A DNA stretch of 32,230 bases from Desulfobulbus sp. (GTDB lineage Bacteria > Desulfobacterota > Desulfobulbia > Desulfobulbales > Desulfobulbaceae), in the NCBI GenBank assembly GCA_028684915.1, contig JAQUEZ010000064.1, positions 1 to 32,230 on the forward strand, read 5' to 3'. This document shows positions 1-7,392 of the stretch, in pieces. Positions within the stretch are counted from its first letter, which is position 1, and the number at the start of each line of letters is the position of its first letter. The position numbers and the translations under genes are program-made. The notes under the pieces were generated by a model that worked only from the letters and a program-made list of their open reading frames with translations, did not search any database and was not told the origin of the DNA.

Positions 1-57
1 AATCAAGCCCACCAGTTCTGGCGATACTCCATTCCGAACCAAAGTCGATGTCTTCAT
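1..57 (-). CDS. N-terminal end of an unidentified minus-strand protein (partial)
   Basis: Reading the minus strand, an ATG at 57 is preceded by a strong purine-rich ribosome binding site (GAGGAGGAG complementary to 61-70). It opens a frame of 19 codons to the window edge, beginning MKTSTLVRNGVSPELVGLI. The good ribosome binding site and lack of stops suggest a real gene that continues off the left edge. The visible residues carry no recognisable domain, so no function is proposed. It is transcribed divergently from the PEP-CTERM gene at 222. Confidence 0.5.
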   Translation of the reverse strand, partial: MKTSTLVRNGVSPELVGLI

Positions 58-221
58 ACTCACTCCTCCTCTTTTGCAGTATGAAAACATCATAAACGGT
101 AATTTAGTATTTTCCAATACCCTAAATGAGAAATTTATTCAACATAACTGCAAATTTGTCATTCAGGTCGGGGATCTGGTCAATGACGAAGCAAAAGGTG
201 ACCACAGAAATCTGACACTCA

Positions 222-815
222 ATGGCAAGCCAGGCTGCTGTGATCGATTTCGAGTCGCTTACCCACAATGATGCGGATATAACCGATCATGGCGCAACCT
301 ATGCAGAGGATGGTTTTGTCTTAAGAAATCTGGCTACCGAGGAAACCTCGGGCTATGAGCCTTCCTTGGCAACATTCGGCTCTTCGGCCGAAGGCTATAC
401 CGGTTCCACCGCATTGTTTAATGATAACTATCCAGGTGTTACCTGGATGACCAGCCTCGACTCTATTCTGTTTTCCTTGTTTTCCATTGATCTGTCCGAG
501 TTGGCTGAGCATAGGGGAGAAACGGAGGTCATTACCTTTTATGGGTTGAATTCGTTTGGCACCATTGTTTCTCAATCCTTCACGATCGATGGTGCATTTG
601 GTGCAGAAACCTTTTTTTTTAGTGCCGACTTTACCAATTTGGCTTCTGCCTGGTGGGCACAAACAGATTATTTCGTTCAGTTCGACAATATTACAACCTC
701 TCCAGTGCCTGAACCGTCCACTCTCCTCTTGTTCGGCGTAGGGTTGATCGGGCTTTCTGCAGCGACCAGAAAACGGATAGTGGAGGATGAAGCGGCGTAT
801 TCAATTGCTGGCTGA
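222..815 (+). CDS. PEP-CTERM sorting-domain protein, apparently lacking its signal peptide
   Basis: The C-terminus shows a PEP-CTERM signal: a VPEPST motif near residues 162-167, then a hydrophobic helix (LLLFGVGLIGLSA) and a basic ARKR-like cluster. In this family the tail is the recognition site for an exosortase-type sorting system acting on exported proteins. The body (about 160 residues) is acidic and rich in aromatic and small residues, with no domain I recognise. The N-terminus MASQAAVIDFE reads like the end of a signal peptide plus the first mature residues of similar proteins. However, an in-frame stop lies at 213-215 and no frame upstream encodes a hydrophobic stretch. The gene has therefore probably lost its 5' end and may be a pseudogene. 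A 12-residue tail after the basic cluster is also longer than usual. A terminator follows at 866. Confidence 0.7.
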   Translation: MASQAAVIDFESLTHNDADITDHGATYAEDGFVLRNLATEETSGYEPSLATFGSSAEGYTGSTALFNDNYPGVTWMTSLDSILFSLFSIDLSELAEHRGETEVITFYGLNSFGTIVSQSFTIDGAFGAETFFFSADFTNLASAWWAQTDYFVQFDNITTSPVPEPSTLLLFGVGLIGLSAATRKRIVEDEAAYSIAG

Positions 816-865
816 TTTTTTTTCCTGTCGGGCCTGAAGTCGATTGGTCCACATGTAGTTGTTGA

Positions 866-897
866 GCCCGGATACGGTGTGTATCCGGGCTTTTTTT
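866..897 (+). terminator. Rho-independent terminator after the PEP-CTERM gene
   Basis: A perfect 10-bp stem (GCCCGGATAC at 866-875 with GTATCCGGGC at 881-890) encloses a 5-nt loop and is followed at once by seven T residues. It lies 50 bp after the stop of the PEP-CTERM gene. Confidence 0.9.
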
Positions 898-966
898 GCT
901 GCATGCAGAATGAGTTTCGGTTTTTATTCGAAGTGTAGAAAACCTGGTCCTTTGGGCCAGGTCAGA

Positions 967-990
967 GTTCAACGGCTATGCCGGTTGAAC
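967..990 (+). repeat. Left-end hairpin of the IS200 element
   Basis: GTTCAACGGC pairs with GCCGGTTGAAC across a TAT loop, with one bulged G. It sits about 65 bp before the transposase start, where IS200-type elements carry the subterminal hairpin bound by TnpA or limiting tnpA expression. That role is inferred from the family. Confidence 0.55.
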
Positions 991-1056
991 AGAGTCGACT
1001 CAAAAGCTACTTCATAGCTCAAGTTGTCCCCACAACTGAGAGCAAGGGAGTAGCAA

Positions 1057-1476
1057 ATGAGCCGATTAAGAAAATTATCACATACAGTTTGGCATTGCCA
1101 GTACCACATAGTTTGGACGCCAAAGTATCGCCTGAAGATCCTAGAAGGTTCAGTGGCTGCGGAAGTTGCCAACTGTATAAGGATGCTCAGCGAGCAAAAA
1201 TCTTGTGAAGTCATTGAATTGAATGTTCAAGTCGATCATGTGCATCTCATTGTGATGATCCCGCCCAAAATATCTATTTCTGACTATATGGGTGTAGTCA
1301 AAGGGCGCACAGCGATACGTGTTTTCAATCGATTTCGCAAGTTGAAGCAAAAGCCCTATTGGGGCAATCATTTTTGGGCTCGAGGGTATTGCGTTGATAC
1401 TGTCGGTCTTGATGCTGACAAGATACGAAAATATGTCAAGTATCAAGAAGCCCAAGAACGAAAGGCTGAGAATTAA
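1057..1476 (+). CDS. tnpA: IS200-type Y1 (HUH) transposase
   Basis: This 139-residue protein is the size of IS200 TnpA enzymes, which dimerise, bind subterminal hairpins and cut and rejoin single-stranded DNA through a tyrosine nucleophile. The HUH motif is visible as HVH at residues 61-63 within VDHVHLIV. The likely nucleophile is Tyr126 in the helix DKIRKYVKYQ. Other family hallmarks are the N-terminal HTVWHCQYHIVWTPKYR block (9-25) and the FWARGYCVDTVG block (106-117). A ribosome binding site (AAGGGAG) precedes the ATG at good spacing. All key residues are present, so the enzyme may be active. It is not a RAYT-type domesticated transposase as far as can be judged, because the end hairpins and length fit a plain IS200. 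Confidence 0.9.
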   Translation: MSRLRKLSHTVWHCQYHIVWTPKYRLKILEGSVAAEVANCIRMLSEQKSCEVIELNVQVDHVHLIVMIPPKISISDYMGVVKGRTAIRVFNRFRKLKQKPYWGNHFWARGYCVDTVGLDADKIRKYVKYQEAQERKAEN

Positions 1477-1506
1477 ATACCGACCAAATTGGGGACAATG
1501 ATCCTC

Positions 1507-1521
1507 GCCTCCTCAGGAGGC
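1507..1521 (+). repeat. Right-side hairpin 1 of the IS200 element
   Basis: GCCTCC (1507-1512) and GGAGGC (1516-1521) form a perfect 6-bp stem with a TCA loop. It starts 30 bp after the transposase stop and is the first of three consecutive small hairpins. Confidence 0.45.
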
Positions 1522-1560
1522 AAGAGGCAGACTAACCCCCTTTTAGGGGTAAACACAAAA

Positions 1561-1579
1561 CCACCCCCTCTGGGGGTGG
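1561..1579 (+). terminator. Strong hairpin at the right end of the IS200 element, possibly also a terminator
   Basis: CCACCCCC (1561-1568) and GGGGGTGG (1572-1579) form a perfect 8-bp stem with a TCT loop, followed by ATTCTTTATTT. The strong GC stem followed by a T-rich stretch could end tnpA transcription. Its position also fits the right-end hairpin recognised by the transposase. Confidence 0.5.
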
Positions 1580-1698
1580 ATTCTTTATTTGTTCCCGGTT
1601 GGAAAATGAATTTTTTGTCACTATTAGATAATGTTACAGTGTTGCAAATTCTCTGTGTTATGGTTTGGTAGGAATGTTGAAAGGAGAGTTACTGATTA

Positions 1699-4074
1699 AT
1701 GAAGCAGGGCAACATGATTCGATCATGGGTATTGAGGCTGATAGCAGCGACTTTAATTCTTTGCTGTGGTCCGCCCTGCGTTTTGGCCTCCACCCAACTT
1801 GATGCCGCCTTTGGCCTGAACGGGCGGGTGGCGATCGAGTTGGGGCAACGGAATGGTGGGCATGCGCTCCTGGCACAACCCGATGGCAAGGTGGTCATTG
1901 CCGGTTCTTCCTCCGGGATGCAGGGGGGGGCGATGAATTTTGCGCTTCTTCGCCTGGATCAGAACGGTTCATTGGATACCAGTTTTAATCACGAAGGTTC
2001 GGTGATTACCTCTCTTGTTGCCGGAGACGATGAAGCCTTAGCCCTAGGTCGTTTGGCTGATGGTCGTATCGTTGTCGGCGGCTACAGTTTTAACGGCACG
2101 GATCGAGATTTTGCCCTGGCCTGTTATCGGGCCAACGGCACCCTGGATTACAGCTTCGGGGCCGATGGTGCCATCCTAACCTCCATTGGCAACTCCAATG
2201 AAGAGATTGCTGCATTGGTGGTTGATCCTGCGGACAGAATCGTGGTTGTCGGCGTTAGCGAAGGCACTGCTGGCAAAATCCTCGTTGCCGCCCGTTATCT
2301 GCCCACCGGTATCCTTGATCGAAGTTTTGGCGAACAGGGCATTGCGCTGATCGGCTTGGGGCAGGATGCCAGTGCAGAAGGTGTGCTGCTGCGCAAGGAT
2401 GGGGCAATAATTATCTCCGGTTCCTATGTGGATCAGCACGGACAGGCCGCAATGTTGGTTGGCCTGCTTGCCGATGGAACCTTGGACACCGGATTTGGCG
2501 TCCAAGGAGTGGCCCGTGTCGCCGAAGCTTTTCCGGTCAGTGAAGGGTATGGAGTCGCCGAAGATGAGGACGGTCTGCTCTACTTGGCCGGTTCGGTTGG
2601 CAAACTCGGCCAACGGGAAGCGGCATTGTTTCGGTTTACCTCCCACGGCAGCTTGGATTTTGCCTTTGGGGAAAATGGGGTGACGGTTCTCGGGCAGGGG
2701 CCAGAAGATGATGTCTTGTATAGTGTGGCCGCAGATAACGGCGCTATAACTGCCGGTGGTTTTACCAGCCAAAACAACACGCGGCGGATGTTGCTGGTTT
2801 CCCTAGTGCCGTCTGCCCGCAGCAACAAAGAATCTTTTGCCCCGTATAGCGAAGAGCAGACCGCACCGATCCAAGAGGTGCGAATTAACGGTAATACTCG
2901 GGTCCAAATTAGAAAATTACAGACCTGGACCAGCGAATTACTTATTCGTCGGATGGAGTTGCTCAATTCGATATTGCAGGATCCCACCGCAATTTACGCC
3001 CCTTCAGCGGCCAAGAAAAACAATTCGGTTTTTGCCCGGTGGTATGCACCTTTTTTGCCGACAGCAGCCTATGCGGCCACCGCCGAAACGGTATCCGGCA
3101 TGGGAGGGCAAATTGGCAGTTGGGAGACACGCATTGTCACCACTAGTTTTGGCAACGGTGATTCGGTGTGCTATGCCTTAACCCCGGATATGGACGGACA
3201 GGTGGTTGTGGTCGGGACCGCAGAGGACAAGTCCATCAGTTCCATTGTCGCCGCACGTTTTGTTGCCGATGATGTGATTGATCGGGTGACTGATCGTCCG
3301 GGCCATCGCAGCAGCCATATCTCGACCTTGCCCTCCACCGAGGTAACCCAGACCTCCCTCCTCACCGGGGGCGAGATCAATGCTTCTTTTCCGAAAAAAA
3401 TCGTCCGCCGAGGAGTACTCTTCAGCCTAAAGCCCGGGCAGCTATATCGAGAAAAGCAGGGCGGCTCAGCCGGTATAACTCTTGATAACTGGTTTGATCG
3501 CCTGGCCGGATCGGTGATCCCCTCAGCCATGGCCGCTGAACAAGCTGCATCGAAAACGGAGCGCGCATCCGTTCCAGAGCCTGTTCGTGAAGAAGGCATT
3601 ACCGAAAATGGATCTGGGGCCGGGATTTTTTACGCACGACTGGAACCTCTCCTGCCCAGCAGCGTCTATTACATCCGTGCCTATGCCATGACCGCAAGCG
3701 GCGAAATTTATTATGGTGATCAGATCAGTGTCCGTACTGCCGATGCCTGTTTTATCGCCACTGCCTCGTTTGGTACCCTACTCCATCCATGTGTTGCCAT
3801 TCTTCGGGATTTTCGTGACACCTACCTGATGCAATCTTCATGGGGCCGAAAATTTGTGCAGGTGTATTATAGGGTGTCTCCACCCATTGCGGCCATTATC
3901 GGCAAGAGTCCCATTCTGCGCTTCCTGGTGCGCACCCTGTTGTTGCCGACAATCGGTTTTTCATGGCTGGCGCTCCATTTCAGTTTTTGGGGAGCCATGT
4001 TAACCTTGGGTCTGCTTGTCTACATAATCGGCCATGGGTGGCGGCGCATACGTCGTTCCGGCGTTTGTTGCTGA
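1699..4074 (+). CDS. Secreted delta-60-repeat protein with CFI-box-like C-terminus
   Basis: The 791-residue protein starts with a signal peptide (about residues 1-30, ending CVLA/ST). Residues 30 to about 370 contain five or six degenerate repeats of 60-65 residues with the delta-60 hallmark G-x-LD-xx-FG-xx-G and a PDGKVVIAG-type strand, a family thought to form beta-propeller-like folds. The middle (about 380-680) is not recognised. From Cys684 the motif ACFIATASFGTLLHP followed by LRDFRD and YYRVSPPIA matches the CFI-box C-terminal domain. One or two hydrophobic segments and a basic tail follow. An AAGGAGAG ribosome binding site at about 1680 supports the ATG at 1699; ATG 1714 is an alternative. 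It ends 48 bp before gspG, so it may be a substrate or surface partner of the T2SS. That link is inferred from position only. Confidence 0.8.
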   Translation: MKQGNMIRSWVLRLIAATLILCCGPPCVLASTQLDAAFGLNGRVAIELGQRNGGHALLAQPDGKVVIAGSSSGMQGGAMNFALLRLDQNGSLDTSFNHEGSVITSLVAGDDEALALGRLADGRIVVGGYSFNGTDRDFALACYRANGTLDYSFGADGAILTSIGNSNEEIAALVVDPADRIVVVGVSEGTAGKILVAARYLPTGILDRSFGEQGIALIGLGQDASAEGVLLRKDGAIIISGSYVDQHGQAAMLVGLLADGTLDTGFGVQGVARVAEAFPVSEGYGVAEDEDGLLYLAGSVGKLGQREAALFRFTSHGSLDFAFGENGVTVLGQGPEDDVLYSVAADNGAITAGGFTSQNNTRRMLLVSLVPSARSNKESFAPYSEEQTAPIQEVRINGNTRVQIRKLQTWTSELLIRRMELLNSILQDPTAIYAPSAAKKNNSVFARWYAPFLPTAAYAATAETVSGMGGQIGSWETRIVTTSFGNGDSVCYALTPDMDGQVVVVGTAEDKSISSIVAARFVADDVIDRVTDRPGHRSSHISTLPSTEVTQTSLLTGGEINASFPKKIVRRGVLFSLKPGQLYREKQGGSAGITLDNWFDRLAGSVIPSAMAAEQAASKTERASVPEPVREEGITENGSGAGIFYARLEPLLPSSVYYIRAYAMTASGEIYYGDQISVRTADACFIATASFGTLLHPCVAILRDFRDTYLMQSSWGRKFVQVYYRVSPPIAAIIGKSPILRFLVRTLLLPTIGFSWLALHFSFWGAMLTLGLLVYIIGHGWRRIRRSGVCC

Positions 4075-4122
4075 TCGTATGCTTTTCACCATAACCAACC
4101 AGTTTCCAGTGAGGGTGCTTCT

Positions 4123-4587
4123 ATGAAAAAAATATTTCCCTTGGGCAATAAAACGTTAAACAGCAACCATGGTTTCACCCTGATAGAGTTGATGGTGGTC
4201 ATGGTTATTCTGGGCATATTGGCAGGCTTGATCGTTCCCCGAATTATGGATCGTCCCGAAGAGGCTCGCCGTACCAAGGCAGGGGTGCAGATTCAGTCCA
4301 TTGAGCAGGCCCTGAAACTTTATAAGCTGGATAATGGCCAGTACCCGACGACAGAACAGGGGTTGCAGGCCCTGGTGGAGCCGCCTTCGGCCGGCAATCT
4401 GGCCAAGAAATGGCGAGCCGGGGGCTATCTGGAAAAAGGAAAGGTGCCCAAAGACCCTTGGGATAATGACTTTATTTACATCAGCCCCGGACTCCATGGA
4501 GATCTCGATCTTAGTTCCTACGGCCCCGATGCCCAGGCTGGCGGGGATGGCAAGGATGCGGATATCAACAACTGGGAAATAGAGTAA
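4123..4587 (+). CDS. gspG: Type II secretion major pseudopilin GspG
   Basis: GspG is the main subunit of the periplasmic pseudopilus that pushes folded substrates through the GspD secretin. The 154-residue protein has a class III leader cut after Gly17, followed by FTLIELMVVMVILGILAGLIVP with Glu at +5 of the mature protein. The sequences PTTEQGLQALV and DPWDNDFIY, and the C-terminal DLDLSSYGPD loop that binds calcium in family members, are all present. It is the first T2SS gene of the run. A GAGGG ribosome binding site lies about 10 bp before the ATG. It is the best-conserved pseudopilin in this cluster, and its length is typical. Confidence 0.97.
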   Translation: MKKIFPLGNKTLNSNHGFTLIELMVVMVILGILAGLIVPRIMDRPEEARRTKAGVQIQSIEQALKLYKLDNGQYPTTEQGLQALVEPPSAGNLAKKWRAGGYLEKGKVPKDPWDNDFIYISPGLHGDLDLSSYGPDAQAGGDGKDADINNWEIE

Positions 4588-4600
4588 CAACAGGGGCGGC

Positions 4601-5134
4601 ATGGTGGTATACCGAGCGGATAACGGGGGTTTTACCCTGCTGGAATTAATTGTGGTCATGGCCCTGATTGCTCTCACCGCCAGCTTTTCCATTCCCCAGC
4701 TCGGTGGCTTCCTGGCCGCTGATCAGATGAAAACGACCGTGCGCAGGTTGGTCGGTCTGGTCCACCAGACAGCAGACTTGGCCCGGCGAGAGCAGATCCC
4801 CTACCTCTTAACCTATGAATCAGAGGAACACCGCTTTGTGGCTGCACCGGAGGGCGATCGCGAAAAATCGCCCTTGGCTGCGGAGGACAAAACCCTTTCG
4901 TTACCCGTACCTGAGACCGTGTTTATCGGTGAGCTTTGGTCCTGGTTTGGTGGCAACCAATCCCGCGAAGAACGCACGATCCGTTTTAGCAAGCAGGGGT
5001 ACATTGAACCGACAATTTTGTATCTTGCCCGCGATGACGGTCGGGAGATGTCGTTGATTCTCTCGCCTTTTCTTGGCAGCGTGCGGGTTATGGATAATCA
5101 TGTGGTTCCGGATACCACGCTCTTTGCCCAGTGA
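4601..5134 (+). CDS. gspH: Type II secretion minor pseudopilin GspH
   Basis: The 177-residue protein carries a short leader ending in Gly10 and then FTLLELIVVMALIALTASFSIP with Glu at +5, the prepilin peptidase and assembly signature. The C-terminal half is a beta-rich domain consistent with GspH/FimT-type minor pseudopilins. These cap the pseudopilus with GspI, GspJ and GspK. It begins 13 bp after gspG, and the order G-H-I-J-K is the classical one, which supports the assignment beyond the N-terminal signature. The body sequence is divergent. Confidence 0.88.
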   Translation: MVVYRADNGGFTLLELIVVMALIALTASFSIPQLGGFLAADQMKTTVRRLVGLVHQTADLARREQIPYLLTYESEEHRFVAAPEGDREKSPLAAEDKTLSLPVPETVFIGELWSWFGGNQSREERTIRFSKQGYIEPTILYLARDDGREMSLILSPFLGSVRVMDNHVVPDTTLFAQ

Positions 5135-5144
5135 GGTCGAGGTG

Positions 5145-5630
5145 GTGAAGGCTTGTCGGTACAGCGCCGGTTTTACCCTGCTTGAGGTGATGATTGCCGT
5201 GGCGATCATCGCTATCTCCGTGGTGACTCTGCTGGGTGCCCAATCGCAAAGTGTTTCCATTGCCTCCGGGGCGAAGTTCGAGACCACCGCCTCCATGCTG
5301 GCTCAGTGGAAGATGTCTGATCTGCTCCTGCAAGAGTTTACCGAGCTTGCCGATGACGAGGGTAATTTTGGCGAAGATTATCCCCAGTACTTCTGGAAAC
5401 TCATTGTCTCCGAGCCCAGCGAAAGTGAAACCGGCATCCCTGGCACAGCCGACCAAATCAAGACTCTGGATATCACCGTCCTCTCCAACGTGGATAAGAA
5501 TAGGGAGTTTTCCCTGCGGACCTTTGCCTATAATCGTCCCAAAGGGGCAGGTCAGGACGTTGAAAACGTTGGCGAGCAGCCGAATGCGCACCAGGCGGAA
5601 AGCACACCGGAAAGTGAGTCCGCGCCATGA
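5145..5630 (+). CDS. gspI: Type II secretion minor pseudopilin GspI
   Basis: The frame contains YSAG/FTLLEVMIAVAIIAIS, a prepilin cleavage site with Glu at +5. The leader must be short, so the likely start is GTG at 5145 (161 residues), 8 nt after a GAGG at 5133-5136. GTG at 5142 is equally possible. The in-frame ATG at 5073 lies deep inside gspH and would give an implausibly long leader. GspI nucleates the pseudopilus tip with GspJ and GspK. The start lies 10 bp past the gspH stop. The last 25 residues (EQPNAHQAESTPESESAP region) are a polar low-complexity tail not typical of the family. Confidence 0.88.
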   Translation: MKACRYSAGFTLLEVMIAVAIIAISVVTLLGAQSQSVSIASGAKFETTASMLAQWKMSDLLLQEFTELADDEGNFGEDYPQYFWKLIVSEPSESETGIPGTADQIKTLDITVLSNVDKNREFSLRTFAYNRPKGAGQDVENVGEQPNAHQAESTPESESAP

Positions 5631-6349
5631 CGACCACCGATCGCGGTTTTACCTTGCTGGAGGTGCTTCTGGCCATGACCGTCCTTGGCGTGGTGGTAGC
5701 TATGCTGTCCTTGTCGTTGTCCGGCTCGATGCGGGTCTATGAGGGGACGGAACAGGACGAAGAGATGTATTCCATGGCCCAGACTGCCATGCAAAGGATC
5801 ACTGATGATTTGGCCGCAGCCTTTGTGAGTAAAGACAACTCCTTTGTCGGGGAGAATGTGCTTGAGGGTGGGCATCGTGCAGACCGACTGCAGTTTTGCT
5901 CCCTGGCCCATCTGGTTTTCAATCCGGAAAAACAGAAACCGGGGCTGGCGTTGATCGGCTATCGTTTGGAAAAAGAGGAAGGTGACGAACGAAAATTTCG
6001 TCTGTTACGATCCGATCAGCTACTGTTGCTGGGCAAGGAGGATGAGCAGAAGGCACAACGCCCCCCGGCTTTTATCCTTGCGGATAATCTTCGATCGCTA
6101 CAGTTAACCTATTTCGATCATCAGGGGCAGGAATTTGACAGCTGGCAAGGAGCGGCGGAAGAACAGTCGCCAGAGAAGCCCACAGTCGAGAAGCCTACGG
6201 CCGAAAAGCCGACAGAGAAGGCTAAAGGGGGCAAGCTCCCTGCCGCTGTCCACTGCATCCTTGAGTTTTGGGTGGACCTCGATCAGGAAACTACGCAAAT
6301 TTTCAGCACCCGGGTTATCCTGCCGGTGGGAGCCAGCAGTGACCAGTAG
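5627..6349 (+). CDS. gspJ: Type II secretion minor pseudopilin GspJ
   Basis: The ATG overlaps the gspI stop codon as ATGA, indicating translational coupling. The 240-residue protein has a leader ending in Gly7, followed by FTLLEVLLAMTVLGVVVAML with Glu at +5. Features expected of GspJ are the QRITDDL helix, the L-x-GYRLE strand region and the C-terminal LEFWVDLD-type strand. Unlike typical GspJ, it carries a Pro/Lys/Glu insert at about residues 180-202 built from a threefold EKPT[VAE] repeat, placed between the last beta strands. GspJ forms the pseudopilus tip complex with GspI and GspK. Confidence 0.9.
   Translation: MTTTDRGFTLLEVLLAMTVLGVVVAMLSLSLSGSMRVYEGTEQDEEMYSMAQTAMQRITDDLAAAFVSKDNSFVGENVLEGGHRADRLQFCSLAHLVFNPEKQKPGLALIGYRLEKEEGDERKFRLLRSDQLLLLGKEDEQKAQRPPAFILADNLRSLQLTYFDHQGQEFDSWQGAAEEQSPEKPTVEKPTAEKPTEKAKGGKLPAAVHCILEFWVDLDQETTQIFSTRVILPVGASSDQ
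6173..6217 (+). repeat. Three 15-bp tandem repeats inside gspJ (EKPT repeats)
   Basis: Three adjacent 15-bp units starting GAGAAGCC or GAAAAGCC encode EKPTV, EKPTA and EKPTE. The units differ at several bases, so they are not freshly duplicated, but the array is still a candidate for length variation between strains. Confidence 0.7.
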
Positions 6350-7322
6350 GGCTCTCTTCAGAGATCAGTCGGGCATGGCCTTGGTAATGACCCTGTTGAT
6401 CATCAGTTTCCTCGTGGCCATGACTCTGCAGTTGATGATGACCGCTGACCGGCAGATTTCGGTGGCCGCAAGCCAGCGCAACCAGGTTCGGCTTGATGCC
6501 ATGGTGTTGGGCGGTATGAATCTGGTTCTGGCAGCCTTGCAAGCCGATCAGGTGGAAAATAATTATGATTCGACCCAAGATCTCTGGTCCACCTTTGATG
6601 CCGAAAAGTTACAAGGGATTACCGATGATATCAGGTTGAATATCAAGGTGGATGATTACTCCGGTCGATTGCAGGTCAATGCCCTGGCTAAGGACACGGA
6701 TGGGGCTTATCGGGAAATTTGGCTGCGATTGATGCTTTCTGGCCGCTTTGCCATAAAAGATCAGGATCAGGCAGAGGCCCTGCTGGATGCCTTAACCGAT
6801 TGGCTCGACCAGGATGATGAAGAACGACCGCAGGGCGCAGAAAACGGCTATTATCAAGGGCTAGAAGAACCCTATAGTTGCCGGAACGGGAAAATGGAAA
6901 ACGTGGAAGAATTGTTTTTGGTCAAAGGAATGACACCGGCTATAGTCCTTGGAGATCAGGGACATGAAGGACTTTTGCCGTATGTGACCGTCAGCGGGGA
7001 GGACGGTACAATCAATCTCAATACCGCACCGCTTCCAGTGCTGCAGGCCTTGCATTCGGATATGACAGCTGATTTGGCACAAGAATTGATAGGCTATCGT
7101 GAGGATGAAAAAAATCGTGAAGGGTTAAGCCAAAGCGATTGGTATCGTCGGGTACCCGGATTCCCTATGGCTATCGATTTTGGGAGTGAACGGCTTCGAG
7201 TTCAATCAACCTATTTTCAGGCAAAGATTGAGGCCCAACTTCATCAGTATCACCGTACCGGTCTGGCAGATATCCAACGTACCCCCCAGGGCCAAAGTAT
7301 CGTACGGTGGCAGGTGCAATAA
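6339..7322 (+). CDS. gspK: Type II secretion minor pseudopilin GspK
   Basis: The best start is GTG at 6339, overlapping the gspJ stop by 11 bp and preceded by a GGTGGGAG purine run. It gives 327 residues with N-terminus MTSRALFRDQSG followed by MALVMTLLIISFLVAMTLQLM. GspK is the one pseudopilin that lacks Glu5, and this is seen here. The frame is open upstream to 6135, but that part reads as arginine-rich out-of-frame gspJ sequence. The large globular domain includes INLNTAPLPVLQAL, the helix-hairpin-like motif typical of GspK. GspK caps the pseudopilus tip and limits its length. It is the last gene before a 70-bp gap and a probable internal promoter. Confidence 0.92.
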   Translation: MTSRALFRDQSGMALVMTLLIISFLVAMTLQLMMTADRQISVAASQRNQVRLDAMVLGGMNLVLAALQADQVENNYDSTQDLWSTFDAEKLQGITDDIRLNIKVDDYSGRLQVNALAKDTDGAYREIWLRLMLSGRFAIKDQDQAEALLDALTDWLDQDDEERPQGAENGYYQGLEEPYSCRNGKMENVEELFLVKGMTPAIVLGDQGHEGLLPYVTVSGEDGTINLNTAPLPVLQALHSDMTADLAQELIGYREDEKNREGLSQSDWYRRVPGFPMAIDFGSERLRVQSTYFQAKIEAQLHQYHRTGLADIQRTPQGQSIVRWQVQ

Positions 7323-7337
7323 TCTGAACCTCCTTTG

Positions 7338-7367
7338 TTGTTTATCAATAAGATAAGATTTTATACT
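7338..7367 (+). promoter_or_regulatory. Possible sigma-70 promoter ahead of gspL
   Basis: TTGTTT (7338-7343) and TATACT (7362-7367) are spaced by 18 bp in an AT-rich 70-bp gap between gspK and gspL. This is the only sizeable gap between gspG and gspC. It could drive the assembly-platform half of the operon independently of the pseudopilins. This is seen by eye only. Confidence 0.35.
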
Positions 7368-7392
7368 AAGTAACATAAGTAACTTGAGGCAT

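Larger units (their letters stand above)
943..1590 (+). mobile_element. IS200-group insertion sequence (IS200/IS605 family), boundaries approximate
   Basis: The element holds one Y1 HUH transposase gene (1057-1476) and no tnpB, as in the IS200 group. The ends contain hairpins rather than terminal inverted repeats, as expected for single-strand transposition. On the left are stems at 943-961 (CCTGGTCC/GGGCCAGG) and 967-990 (GTTCAA-CGGC/GCCG-TTGAAC with one bulge). On the right are stems at 1507-1521, 1535-1550 and 1561-1579. This family makes no target duplication, so the exact ends cannot be fixed from this window alone. A length near 650 bp is normal for the group. Confidence 0.75.

Noticed and set aside
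74..271. Open frame of 65 codons ahead of the PEP-CTERM gene
   Set aside because: No ribosome binding site or domain, and it runs into the PEP-CTERM gene in another frame without supplying a signal peptide.
556..570. TTTGGCACCATTGTT, similar to a sigma-54 -24/-12 element
   Set aside because: It lies inside the PEP-CTERM coding region with no gene start at a suitable distance.
6135..6338. Longer GspK beginning at 6135
   Set aside because: The extra N-terminal residues are Arg/Ser-rich out-of-frame gspJ sequence; the short leader from GTG 6339 gives a normal GspK cleavage site.
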